Shown piece by piece: positions 31,837 through 40,468 of a DNA stretch of 64,000 nucleotides. The stretch's first letter is position 1. The number at the start of each line of letters is the position of its first letter. Source of the DNA: Actinomycetota bacterium (GTDB lineage: Bacteria; Actinomycetota; Coriobacteriia; Anaerosomatales; JAUXNU01). Where the stretch lies: the NCBI GenBank assembly GCA_030682655.1, contig JAUXNU010000064.1:1-64000 (forward strand). The letters run 5' to 3'. The translations under genes and the position numbers were made by a program. Below the pieces are notes generated by a model. That model was not told the origin of the DNA, searched no databases, and worked only from the letters and a program-made list of their open reading frames with translations.

Positions 31837-32681
31837 GTGCCGAGGAAGTCGAGCGCACGCACCACGTGACGTTCGAGTCGCTGAAGCATGTAGACGAGGC
31901 CGGCGTCGAGTACTGGTTCGCGCGCGAACTGCAGCCGGTGCTGGAGTACGGCACGTGGGACAAGTTCAAGTGTGTGGTCGAGAAGGCGATTTCCGCCGCC
32001 GAACGCTCGGAAATGCCTGTTCAAGAGCATTTTTCCCATGTGGGAAAAATGGTCGAGCTTGGCGCGGGTGCCACACGTGAGATCGAGGACTTCAAGCTCT
32101 CGCGCTACGCGTGCTATCTCATCGTCCAGAATGGCGATCCCACCAAGCCGGTCATCGCCAACGGGCAGACATACTTCGCAATCCAGACGAGGCGGACCGA
32201 ACTCGCCGATGATGAGCGATTCCGCGAGCTGACCGAGGACCAGAAGCGCGTCTTCTTGCGTGACGAGGTTCGCGAGCACAACAAGCAGCTTGTCGAGACC
32301 GCGCAGCGAGCGGGCGTCGAGACGCCCAGGGACTTCGCCATCTTCCAGGACCACGGATACCGCGGTCTGTATGGAGGGCTTGGTGCTCGCGACATTCACA
32401 GTCGCAAAGGGCTCAAGAAGCGCGAGACCATTCTCGACCACATGGGGAGCACCGAGCTAGCCGCGAATCTCTTCCGCGCGACGCAGGCCGGGGAGAAGCT
32501 TCGCCGGGACGAAGTCACGGACAAGGCCGAAGCGAACGAGACGCATTTCGAGGTAGGCAAGCGGGTGAGACAAACGATCGCTGACATTGGCGGCGAGATG
32601 CCGGAGGATCTGCCCACTCCCGACCGCAGCGTCAAGGAACTCGAGCGCGAGCGGAAGTCGCTGGAGGGCGACGATGAATAG
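31833..32681 (+). CDS. dinD: DinD-like DNA-damage-inducible protein
   Basis: A 282-residue protein of the DinD family: blocks YWFARELQPVLEYGTWDKF, DFKLSRYACYLIVQNGDP, GQTYFAIQTRRTEL and DHMGSTELAANLFRATQ. E. coli DinD is an SOS protein that inhibits RecA strand exchange. Here the gene is embedded between hsdM and the full-size hsdS with 4-base and 8-base overlaps, so it is expressed with the R-M system. No LexA box is evident at its start. It may protect or modulate repair during restriction (inference). Confidence 0.85.
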   Translation: MSAEEVERTHHVTFESLKHVDEAGVEYWFARELQPVLEYGTWDKFKCVVEKAISAAERSEMPVQEHFSHVGKMVELGAGATREIEDFKLSRYACYLIVQNGDPTKPVIANGQTYFAIQTRRTELADDERFRELTEDQKRVFLRDEVREHNKQLVETAQRAGVETPRDFAIFQDHGYRGLYGGLGARDIHSRKGLKKRETILDHMGSTELAANLFRATQAGEKLRRDEVTDKAEANETHFEVGKRVRQTIADIGGEMPEDLPTPDRSVKELERERKSLEGDDE

Positions 32682-33867
32682 GGACTGGCCGACGGTGAGG
32701 CTTGGGGAACTTCTCAGTGAACCGATTCGCAATGGATACTCGCCGGTCTGTGGTGACATTCCAACAGGGCGCTGGGTCCTTGGTCTGGGGGCACTTGGTG
32801 AGAACGGAATCATTGTCTCCGGAATCAAGCCCGCTCCGCCCGACGACCCCTCGGTCGCCCGCACCGAGCTGAGAGTAGGTGACTTTCTAGTCAGCCGCTC
32901 AAACACCCGTGGCAAGGTCGGACTTGTGGCGCTGTGGCGCGATCAAGTGGCGGCCTGCTCCTATCCGGACTTGATGATGCGCTTCAGGGTGGACGCGAGC
33001 CGCGTCGATCTCGACTACCTCGAGGCCTACTTGCGATCACCCATGGCTCGGCACCATCTGCAACGGGCCGCCGCGGGCACTAGCGGCAGCATGGTCAAGA
33101 TCAACAGGCGTGCCGTCGAGACACTCGAAGTGCCTCTACCTTCCCTCGCCGAACAGCATCGCATCGCCAACATCCTCTCAACATGGGATATGGCCATTGA
33201 GAAGACCGAGCGGCTCATCAAGGCCAAACGCACAGGAATCGTTGGGTTGGCGCGCGCCACCGCGGGAGACGGCGGAGGACTCCAGGTACGCCTGGGTGAG
33301 ATATGCACCATCTCGAAAGGCGTGGGTCTCTCGAAGGACGCGTTGGACCCCGCCGGTACTCACGCGTGCATCCTGTATGGAGAGCTCCACACGGTGTACG
33401 GCGAGGTCGTCACTGAGATTCGCAGTCGGACCAACCTCCTTGAAGGAACACGCTCAGAACGCGGAGACGTTCTCATCCCGAGTTCTTCCGAGACGGCCGA
33501 GGATCTGGCCAACGCGACTGCGCTGCTGCAGGACGGTGTGCTTCTAGGTGGCGACATCAACATTCTGCGACCGAAGAATCCCTGTGAGTACGATGCGGAG
33601 TACTTGGCGTATACCCTCACGCATGTGAACCGCAAGGACATCGTTCGACTTGCCCAAGGCCATTCGGTTGTCCATCTCTACGGTCGCGACATCTCCCGAG
33701 TCGAGGTCAGTCTGCCTGACATCGAAAGGCAGGCCGAGGTCGCACGCGCCCTCAGGGTTGGTCAGCAGGAGGTAGAGCTGCTGAGACAGCTGGTTTCTGA
33801 GTACAAGAGACAGCGTGATGCGTTGATGCAGACGCTATTCTCCGGAGGGGGCGGGCGGGCGTCATGA
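32674..33867 (+). CDS. hsdS: Type I restriction specificity subunit (full-length HsdS)
   Basis: A 397-residue HsdS with two target recognition domains (about residues 1-165 and 200-355), each followed by a helical conserved region (AEQHRIANILSTWDMAIEKTE and ERQAEVARALRVGQQEVELL). It sets the bipartite DNA target of the HsdMSR complex. The start is ATG 32674, overlapping the dinD-like gene by 8 bases; the stop overlaps hsdR by 4. The TRDs do not look alike, which predicts an asymmetric target. Confidence 0.9.
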   Translation: MNRDWPTVRLGELLSEPIRNGYSPVCGDIPTGRWVLGLGALGENGIIVSGIKPAPPDDPSVARTELRVGDFLVSRSNTRGKVGLVALWRDQVAACSYPDLMMRFRVDASRVDLDYLEAYLRSPMARHHLQRAAAGTSGSMVKINRRAVETLEVPLPSLAEQHRIANILSTWDMAIEKTERLIKAKRTGIVGLARATAGDGGGLQVRLGEICTISKGVGLSKDALDPAGTHACILYGELHTVYGEVVTEIRSRTNLLEGTRSERGDVLIPSSSETAEDLANATALLQDGVLLGGDINILRPKNPCEYDAEYLAYTLTHVNRKDIVRLAQGHSVVHLYGRDISRVEVSLPDIERQAEVARALRVGQQEVELLRQLVSEYKRQRDALMQTLFSGGGGRAS

Positions 33868-36800
33868 CCCCCTTCGCCTTCAATGAGGAGCATCTCTCCC
33901 AGATTCCGGCGCTCCAGCTCCTGATGTCGCTCGGCTACGAGTGCCTGTCGCCCGAGCAGGCGCTCGCCCTGCGCGGCGGTCGCCTCGGCAACGTGATTCT
34001 CGAAGACGTTCTGCGCGAGCAGATCAAGAGCCTCAACCGCATTGCCTACAAGGGCGGTGACTATCTCTTCAGCGAGGAGAACGTGCAGTCTGCAATTCAG
34101 CGCCTCAAGAGCGTGAAGTTCGACGGACTGCAACGTATCAACGAGGCTGTCTACGACCTCCTCACGTTGGGCACCACGCTCGAACAGACGATCGAGGGCG
34201 ACTCCCGCAGCTTCAACCTTCGCTACATCGACTGGGAGAACCCAGGCAACAACGTCTACCACGTCTCTGCGGAGTTCGCCGTCGAGCGCACGCGCACCCC
34301 GGACACCGCGCGCCCGGACATCGTGCTCTTTGTCAACGGCATCCCGCTCGCGGTCATCGAGTGCAAGTCGCCATCGACCGATCTTGCACAGGCGATCTCG
34401 CAGCAGATACGGAACCAGAATCTCGAGTACATCCCGCAGCTCTTCGCGTTCGCGCAGCTTCTGCTCGCTGTGAACAAGAACGAAGCGAGATACGCGACCG
34501 TAGGCTCATCGGCATCGTTTTGGGGTCTGTGGCGGGAAGAGGACGACGACACGGACACAGTGGCCGAAATCGTGCACGCCCCGCTGAACCCGGAACAGAT
34601 CGACGCTCTGTTCTCGGGTGAGTTTGCATCAGCTCGGCGGCACTTCGAGGAACTTGAGGCGGCGGGGCAGCGTGAAGTCACGGTGCAAGACGAGGCGCTC
34701 TACCACCTGTGTCGACCCGAACGCCTGCTTGAGCTGGCGTATCGCTTCACACTGTTCGAGGGTGGCGAGAAGCGCATTGCGCGCTATCAGCAGTACTTCG
34801 TGGTCAAGTCGACGCTGGCTCGCGTGAAGCGGTTCGATGAAAGTGGCGCGCGAAGCGGCGGCATGATCTGGCAAACACAAGGCTCCGGCAAGTCGCTCAC
34901 GATGGTGATGCTCGCGCGCAACCTTGCACTCGATTCCGAGATCGCCAATCCACGAATCGTTCTCGTGACAGATCGTGACGACCTCGACAAGCAGCTGAAG
35001 AACACGTTCGCCGCGTGTGGGCTCACTCCTCGGCGGGCTACATCCGGTCGCAACTTGCTCAAGCTCGTCTCGGAGACAGACGCCGCGATCATCACCACGC
35101 TCGTCCACAAGTTTGTGGGCGCGCTTGAGAGCAACCGGTACGTGAACGACTCGCCCGATGTGTTCGTGTTGGTAGACGAGAGCCACCGCACGCAATTTGG
35201 CAGTCATGCTGCCAAGATGCGGCAGATGTTCCCGCGGGGCTGCTATCTGGGGTTCACGGGCACGCCACTCATGAAGAAGGAGAAGAACAACTTCCTCAAG
35301 TTCGGCGGACTCATCGATCCGTCGTACTCGATGAGGCAGGCGGTCGAGGATCAGGCTGTGGTGCCCCTGCTCTATGAGGGCCGACATGTGGTGATGGGGC
35401 AGGATCAGCGCGCGATCGACACGTGGTTCGAGCGATACACCCAGGATCTGGCCGAAGAGCAGGTCGCGGACCTCAAGAAGAAGTACGCGCGTGCAAACAT
35501 GCTCTCGCGGGCCGATCGGGTGATCTACATGCGTGCCTTCGACATCAGCGAGCACTTCTGTGCGAACTGGCAGGGTACCGGCTTCAAGGCTCAGCTGGTG
35601 GCGCCAACGAAGGCCGACGCCCTTTCCTACAAGCGCTATCTCGATGAGTTGGGTCAGGTCACGAGCCAAGTGGTCATCTCGGGTCCTGACACGCGCGAGG
35701 GCTGGTCCGATCCCGCAGAGGAGCCGACCGACGAGGTGATCCGCTTCTGGAACTCGATGATGGCCAAGTATGGCGACGAGGCCACCTACAACGAGCGCGT
35801 CATCGATCAGTTCAAGAACTCGGACGATCCCGAGCTTCTCATCGTCGTTCACAAGTTGCTCACCGGATTCGACGCGCCGCGAAACACCGTGCTCTATCTG
35901 TGCCGCAGTCTGCGGGAGCACACGTTGCTTCAGGCCATCGCACGCGTGAACCGGGTCTTCGAGGGCAAGGAATTTGGCTACGTCGTCGACTACGAGGGTG
36001 CGCTCGGAGAGCTCGACCAGGCACTCGCGATGTACGATGCGCTCGACGGCTTCGATGAGGCTGACCTCACGGGCACGATTGCCTCGGTCAATGCCGAGAT
36101 ATCCAAGCTTCCACAGAGGCACGCCGACCTGCTCGGTCTGTTCAAGACGGTGCGCAATGCCTACGACGAGGAAGCCTACGAGATCTTCCTTGCGGACAGA
36201 GCGACCCGTGATGACTTCTACGAACGTCTCTCGGCGTACGCGCGGACTCTGGCCGTCGCGCTCTCCTCGGAATCGTTCGTCGTGGAGACCGATCCGGACA
36301 AGGTGTGGGCATACAAGGCCGACCTCAGGCGGTTTGAGAAGCTCAGACAGGCCGTGCGGTTCCGCTTCGCGGAATCAGTGGACTACCGCCAGTACGAGCC
36401 GCGCATCAAGAAGCTGCTCGACACGCACATTCATGCCGACGAGGTCATCACGCTCAATGAGCCCGTGAACATCTTTGACGAGGCTCAATTCGATGAGCTC
36501 AAGCAAGCGCGTGGTGTGGCGGAAGGGAAGCGCCCGGCGGCACTTGCGGATGCGATCGCGCACGCGACCAAGCGCGCCATCGCAGAGCGGATGGATGAGG
36601 ACCCGGCTCTCTACGAGCGGTTCTCGGAGATGATTCAGCGCGCTATCGATGACTTTCTGGCCAGGCGACTGAGCGAGACTGAGTACCTGGCGACAGTCGT
36701 TGATATTCGGCACAAGGTTGTGGTGGGCCAGCACGAGGACGTGCCGACCGCCATCGAGAACGACGAGGCTGCGATGGCGTACTTCGGTGTGGTGCGCCGG

Positions 36801-37064
36801 GTGCTCGACACTGCTGGCAAAGATGGGGTGGATTTGGATGATGTGGGCGCTGATGCGGCCCTGGCCATCCGCAAGATTTTCGCGCGCAACGAGAAGGTAC
36901 GGTTCTGCGACGACATGGACGCGCAGAATCGTGTTCGCAACGAGATCGATGACTACCTGTACGACGTCGTTGGAGATGAGCGGGGTGTCCACCTCGATCC
37001 TGATGCTCATGACGAGGTGATCGAGTGTGTCATGCGCGTGGCACAGACCAGGGCGGCGCGCTAG
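33864..37064 (+). CDS. hsdR: Type I restriction endonuclease subunit (HsdR)
   Basis: A 1066-residue motor-nuclease. The N-terminal nuclease core is PDIVLF...VIECKSP (PD-(D/E)xK, about residues 152-167). The SF2 helicase motor has Walker A TQGSGKS (about 338) and the DEAD-like box VLVDESH, followed by the SAT-like region and a long C-terminal domain for assembly with HsdM. Length is standard. It follows hsdS with a 4-base overlap and is intact. It translocates and cuts unmethylated DNA. Confidence 0.93.
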   Translation: MTPFAFNEEHLSQIPALQLLMSLGYECLSPEQALALRGGRLGNVILEDVLREQIKSLNRIAYKGGDYLFSEENVQSAIQRLKSVKFDGLQRINEAVYDLLTLGTTLEQTIEGDSRSFNLRYIDWENPGNNVYHVSAEFAVERTRTPDTARPDIVLFVNGIPLAVIECKSPSTDLAQAISQQIRNQNLEYIPQLFAFAQLLLAVNKNEARYATVGSSASFWGLWREEDDDTDTVAEIVHAPLNPEQIDALFSGEFASARRHFEELEAAGQREVTVQDEALYHLCRPERLLELAYRFTLFEGGEKRIARYQQYFVVKSTLARVKRFDESGARSGGMIWQTQGSGKSLTMVMLARNLALDSEIANPRIVLVTDRDDLDKQLKNTFAACGLTPRRATSGRNLLKLVSETDAAIITTLVHKFVGALESNRYVNDSPDVFVLVDESHRTQFGSHAAKMRQMFPRGCYLGFTGTPLMKKEKNNFLKFGGLIDPSYSMRQAVEDQAVVPLLYEGRHVVMGQDQRAIDTWFERYTQDLAEEQVADLKKKYARANMLSRADRVIYMRAFDISEHFCANWQGTGFKAQLVAPTKADALSYKRYLDELGQVTSQVVISGPDTREGWSDPAEEPTDEVIRFWNSMMAKYGDEATYNERVIDQFKNSDDPELLIVVHKLLTGFDAPRNTVLYLCRSLREHTLLQAIARVNRVFEGKEFGYVVDYEGALGELDQALAMYDALDGFDEADLTGTIASVNAEISKLPQRHADLLGLFKTVRNAYDEEAYEIFLADRATRDDFYERLSAYARTLAVALSSESFVVETDPDKVWAYKADLRRFEKLRQAVRFRFAESVDYRQYEPRIKKLLDTHIHADEVITLNEPVNIFDEAQFDELKQARGVAEGKRPAALADAIAHATKRAIAERMDEDPALYERFSEMIQRAIDDFLARRLSETEYLATVVDIRHKVVVGQHEDVPTAIENDEAAMAYFGVVRRVLDTAGKDGVDLDDVGADAALAIRKIFARNEKVRFCDDMDAQNRVRNEIDDYLYDVVGDERGVHLDPDAHDEVIECVMRVAQTRAAR

Positions 37065-37778
37065 ATGGAGCCGCGCGGGGACATCACCTACGGCGGGCGG
37101 CGCATGGGCTTCGAGGTGTTCCATGCTGACCGCCAGACGCTTGAGATCGCCGTGCATCCGGACGGATCAGTGGTGGTCACCGCGCCGCTCGGCTCGGTGT
37201 ATGCCGACATACACGAACGCGTTGCCAAGCGTGCTCGCTGGATAGCCGCCCAACAAGCCTACTTCGAACAGTTCTCACCTCGGACTCCCCCGCGGCGCTT
37301 CGTGAGCGGGGAATCGCATCTGTATCTAGGACGGCGCTATCGGCTCAAGGTCTCCTCGGCGGAGACGGATGGCGTCAAGCTCGTTGGCGGGCGCTTTGTC
37401 GTGGAGGTCAGGGGGGAAGTCAGTCCTGAGAGGGTCGAGATGCTGCTTCGCCGATGGTATGCGGAGAAGGCGCAGGAACGCCTGTCTGAGCGATTCGATG
37501 CATGCTGGGGCCGTTTCGAGACGCGAGCGACGCGGAACAGGCCGCAGCTTCGGATTCGGCGCTTGCGTTCGCGGTGGGGGAGCATGTCGTCGAGTGGGAT
37601 TCTGACACTGAACGTGGATCTCGTGCGGGCACCTACCGAGTGCATCGACTATGTGATCAATCACGAGCTGTGTCATCTGGAGCATGCGGATCACGGACCG
37701 GCGTTTCGAGCGCTTCTGGAGCAAGTGCTGCCGGATTGGGAACGGCGCAAGCACAGGCTGGAGATGACCATGGCCTAG
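37065..37778 (+). CDS. YgjP-like M48/DUF45 metal-dependent hydrolase
   Basis: A 237-residue YgjP/DUF45-family protein with the zinc-metalloprotease motif HELCHLEHADHGPAF near the C-terminus (HExxH plus a third histidine). Family members often follow hsdR in type I R-M operons, though their role is unproven. The ATG directly follows the hsdR stop with no gap. It may be part of the defence unit or process a partner protein (inference). Confidence 0.85.
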   Translation: MEPRGDITYGGRRMGFEVFHADRQTLEIAVHPDGSVVVTAPLGSVYADIHERVAKRARWIAAQQAYFEQFSPRTPPRRFVSGESHLYLGRRYRLKVSSAETDGVKLVGGRFVVEVRGEVSPERVEMLLRRWYAEKAQERLSERFDACWGRFETRATRNRPQLRIRRLRSRWGSMSSSGILTLNVDLVRAPTECIDYVINHELCHLEHADHGPAFRALLEQVLPDWERRKHRLEMTMA

Positions 37779-37861
37779 AGGCCGAGGTCTGATTTCGGCG
37801 AGTGCGCCGGACTTCGCCGCCGGGTTGAGCGGCTGTGGACACCCACGGTTGGGAGGTCGAC

Positions 37862-38104
37862 ATGAGGGCCAAGGTTCGGCGGTGTGGCAACGGCGTTGCT
37901 GTGAGGATACCCACGCACCTTGCCGAGCAGGTGGGGCTTGCTGACGACTCGGATGTCGAGTTGCGCCTCGTATGCGGAGGTCTGCTGGTCATGCCCGCGT
38001 CGTCGCGGTCTGTGCTCCTTGACACGCTGCTCGATGGCGTCACCGATGAGAACTGTCATGGCGAGAGTGATACGGGTGCGTCGGAGGGCCGGGAGGCGTG
38101 GTAG
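37862..38104 (+). CDS. AbrB/MazE-type antitoxin, orphan
   Basis: An 80-residue SpoVT/AbrB-domain protein; MRAKVRRCGNGVAVRIP and the following swapped-hairpin pattern match MazE/PemI DNA-binding domains. The start is ATG 37862 with GGAGG upstream. MazE genes are nearly always followed by mazF, but here the next gene is mqnE on the opposite strand, 16 bases away. So the toxin is absent, lost at the island edge, or elsewhere. It may act as a small DNA-binding regulator instead. Confidence 0.75.
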   Translation: MRAKVRRCGNGVAVRIPTHLAEQVGLADDSDVELRLVCGGLLVMPASSRSVLLDTLLDGVTDENCHGESDTGASEGREAW

Positions 38105-38120
38105 CGGCCCGCTCGCCTCG

Positions 38121-39230
38121 TCACTCCTCGGCGAAGATCTCGACGACGTTGTAGAGCGTGTCGCGCTCGACCGCGACGTGCCCCGTCTCGCGGATCATCG
38201 CGATGAGGTCGGACTTCGTGAGCGCCTCAGGCGTGGTCGCCCCGGCCATGTGCGTTATCTTCTCCTCGACGACGGTGCCGTCGATGTCGTCGACGCCGAA
38301 GACGGTCGAGAGCTGGGCGACCTTCAGGCCGACCATGATCCAGAACGCCTTGATGTGCGGAATGTTGTCGAGCATGAGGCGCGCGATGGCGAGCGTCTTG
38401 AGGTCGTCGAAGCCGGTCGTTGCCGGCAGGTCGGCGAGCTCGGTGTTGGCCGGGTGGAACGCGAGGGGGATGAATGCGAGGAAGCCGCCGCTTGTGTCCT
38501 GCTGCTCGCGCAGGCGGATGAAGTGGTCGACTCTCTCCTCGGCCGTCTCGATGTGGCCGTAGAGCATCGTGCAGTTCGTCTTGATGCCGAGTGAGTGGGC
38601 CTCGCCGTGGATGCGGAGCCAGACGTCACTGACGGTCTTCTTCTCCCACGCCGCCGCGCGCGTGCGGTCCGAGAAGATCTCGGCGCCGCCGCCGGGAAGC
38701 GCGTCGAGGCCGGCCTCCTGCAGGTCGCGCAGCACTTCGAGCGTCGGCTTGTCGGCGATGATCGCCATGTGTTCGATCTCGACGGCGGTGAACGCCTGCA
38801 CGATCACGTGCTTGGGGATCGCCTCGCGCACCCGGCGCACCATGTCGACGTAGAACTCGTAGCTCCACTCCGGGTGCAGGCCGGAGACGATGTGGACCTC
38901 GTAGGCTCCGTCGTTGGCGCCCTCGACGGCAGCCTCCACGATCGAGTCGAGCGTCATCTCGTAAGCGCCCGGCTCGCCCGCGCTGCGTGCGAACGCGCAG
39001 AACTTGCAGCGGTTGCGGCAGATGTTGGTCGGGTTGATGTGGCGGTTGACCATGAAGTAGACACGGTCGCCGTTGATCCGCTGGCGCGTGTGGTTGGCCA
39101 GCTGCGCGATGCCGATGAGGTCGTTGCTTGCGTACAGTGCGATGCCGTCCTCGCGCGTGAGTCGCTCACCTGCGGCGACGCGCTCAGCGATCGGCTCAAG
39201 GGCGGAATCGATGAGGTGGAACTCAGACAC
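38121..39230 (-). CDS. mqnE: Aminodeoxyfutalosine synthase (MqnE)
   Basis: A 369-residue radical SAM enzyme that joins the MqnA product with SAM-derived adenosine to form aminofutalosine. The motif CRNRCKFCAFARSAGEPGAY and blocks VSGLHPEWSYEFY and FIPLAFHPANTELADLP distinguish it from MqnC (which has PWSFQPGNTEL). The start is GTG 39230 with AAGGAG upstream; a longer in-frame extension to 39638 crosses the divergent gene's promoter region. It points toward mqnA-mqnC, but the R-M island lies between. Confidence 0.9.
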   Translation of the reverse strand: MSEFHLIDSALEPIAERVAAGERLTREDGIALYASNDLIGIAQLANHTRQRINGDRVYFMVNRHINPTNICRNRCKFCAFARSAGEPGAYEMTLDSIVEAAVEGANDGAYEVHIVSGLHPEWSYEFYVDMVRRVREAIPKHVIVQAFTAVEIEHMAIIADKPTLEVLRDLQEAGLDALPGGGAEIFSDRTRAAAWEKKTVSDVWLRIHGEAHSLGIKTNCTMLYGHIETAEERVDHFIRLREQQDTSGGFLAFIPLAFHPANTELADLPATTGFDDLKTLAIARLMLDNIPHIKAFWIMVGLKVAQLSTVFGVDDIDGTVVEEKITHMAGATTPEALTKSDLIAMIRETGHVAVERDTLYNVVEIFAEE

Positions 39231-39441
39231 GTGGCGGCTCCTTGGTTCGGCGCTTGCCGAGGATGTCAGACCGGTGTGAGATGGTATTCGCAGGGGTTGA
39301 GCGGGCACCATTCTACTCCAATGCGCGTGCGCGGGGGCGACGGGACTACGTGTGCAATTGGGTAGAACTACCAACAACAGAGACTTGGTAACCTGGCCGC
39401 GGCGAAGCTGTTGTGCCTCGCTCGTATGGAGGAGGACGTTC

Positions 39442-40431
39442 ATGAAGAAGGGGAGCATGCGGTGGATACTCGCGGTGCTCGCGCTTGCCGTTCTGGTCGC
39501 GGTCGCGATGACAGGATGTTCGAGCGAGACCAAGACCGACACCGGGACGGACACGGGCGGGGCCGAAGAAGCGAAAGGGCCGGTCGTCATCGGCTCGAAG
39601 ATCGACATCGAAGGCTCGATCCTTGGCCAGATCATCATTCAGGTGCTTGAGAACGATGGGTTCACCGTGACCGACAAGACGCGCACCGGTGCGACGGATG
39701 TCGTGCGCAAGGCGCTGCTCGCCGGTGAGATCGACGCATATCCCGAGTACACCGCCAACGCGCTCACGGTCTTCTACGCCGACAAGGAGATTGACCCTGA
39801 GACCCTGAAGGACGCTGAGGCCACCTACGCGGAGGCCTCGAAGCTCGACCTCGAGAACGCGGAGATCGTGTGGCTGACGCCTGCGCCTGCGAACAACACG
39901 TGGGCGGTGGCGGTACCCAAGGCGCTGGCCGAATCGGACAACCTCGCCACGCTGGAGGACTGGGCGGACTACATCAACGACGGCGGCAAGGTGAAGATCG
40001 TCGGATCGCAGGAGTTCTTCGATCGCGCCGACGCGTTCCCGGGCTTCGAGAAGGCCTACGGCTTCAAGCTCAAGTCCGACCAGAAGGTGGCGCTTGCGAC
40101 CGGGGACACTGCGGTCACCGAGAAGGCGGCCGCCGAGGGCACCGACGGAGCCAACGCGGCGATGGCGTACGGAACAGACGGCACGATCGCGGCACTGGAT
40201 CTCGTCGTTCTCGGTGATCCGCTCGGCGTTCAGCCTATCTACCAGCCGGCGCCGACGTTCCGCAAGGCGATCATCGACACGTATCCGGAGATCGAGACGT
40301 TGCTCAACCCCGTGTTTGGCGAGCTCGATCTCGAGACGCTGCAGGGCCTCAACGCCCAGGTGTCCGTTGAAGGCAAGGACGCCGCCGTCGTGGCCGCGGA
40401 GTGGCTCAAGACCGTCGGCGTCCTGAAGTAG
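39442..40431 (+). CDS. Glycine betaine/choline-type ABC substrate-binding lipoprotein (OsmF/OpuCC-like)
   Basis: A 329-residue OpuAC-type solute-binding protein. The lipobox is MTGC (about residue 26), followed by a Thr/Asp/Glu/Gly linker. Conserved blocks are VIGSKIDIEGSILGQII, GEIDAYPEYTANAL and AMAYGTDGTIAALDLVVLGD. It binds quaternary-ammonium osmolytes in the family. The start is ATG 39442 with GGAGGA upstream. First gene of a four-gene transporter operon. A 6-bp inverted repeat (TACCAA/TTGGTA, 39369-39390) sits in the leader and might be regulatory. Confidence 0.87.
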   Translation: MKKGSMRWILAVLALAVLVAVAMTGCSSETKTDTGTDTGGAEEAKGPVVIGSKIDIEGSILGQIIIQVLENDGFTVTDKTRTGATDVVRKALLAGEIDAYPEYTANALTVFYADKEIDPETLKDAEATYAEASKLDLENAEIVWLTPAPANNTWAVAVPKALAESDNLATLEDWADYINDGGKVKIVGSQEFFDRADAFPGFEKAYGFKLKSDQKVALATGDTAVTEKAAAEGTDGANAAMAYGTDGTIAALDLVVLGDPLGVQPIYQPAPTFRKAIIDTYPEIETLLNPVFGELDLETLQGLNAQVSVEGKDAAVVAAEWLKTVGVLK

Positions 40432-40468
40432 AAGGAAGCGAGAGATAGTAGCTCATCCCAAGCAGGAT

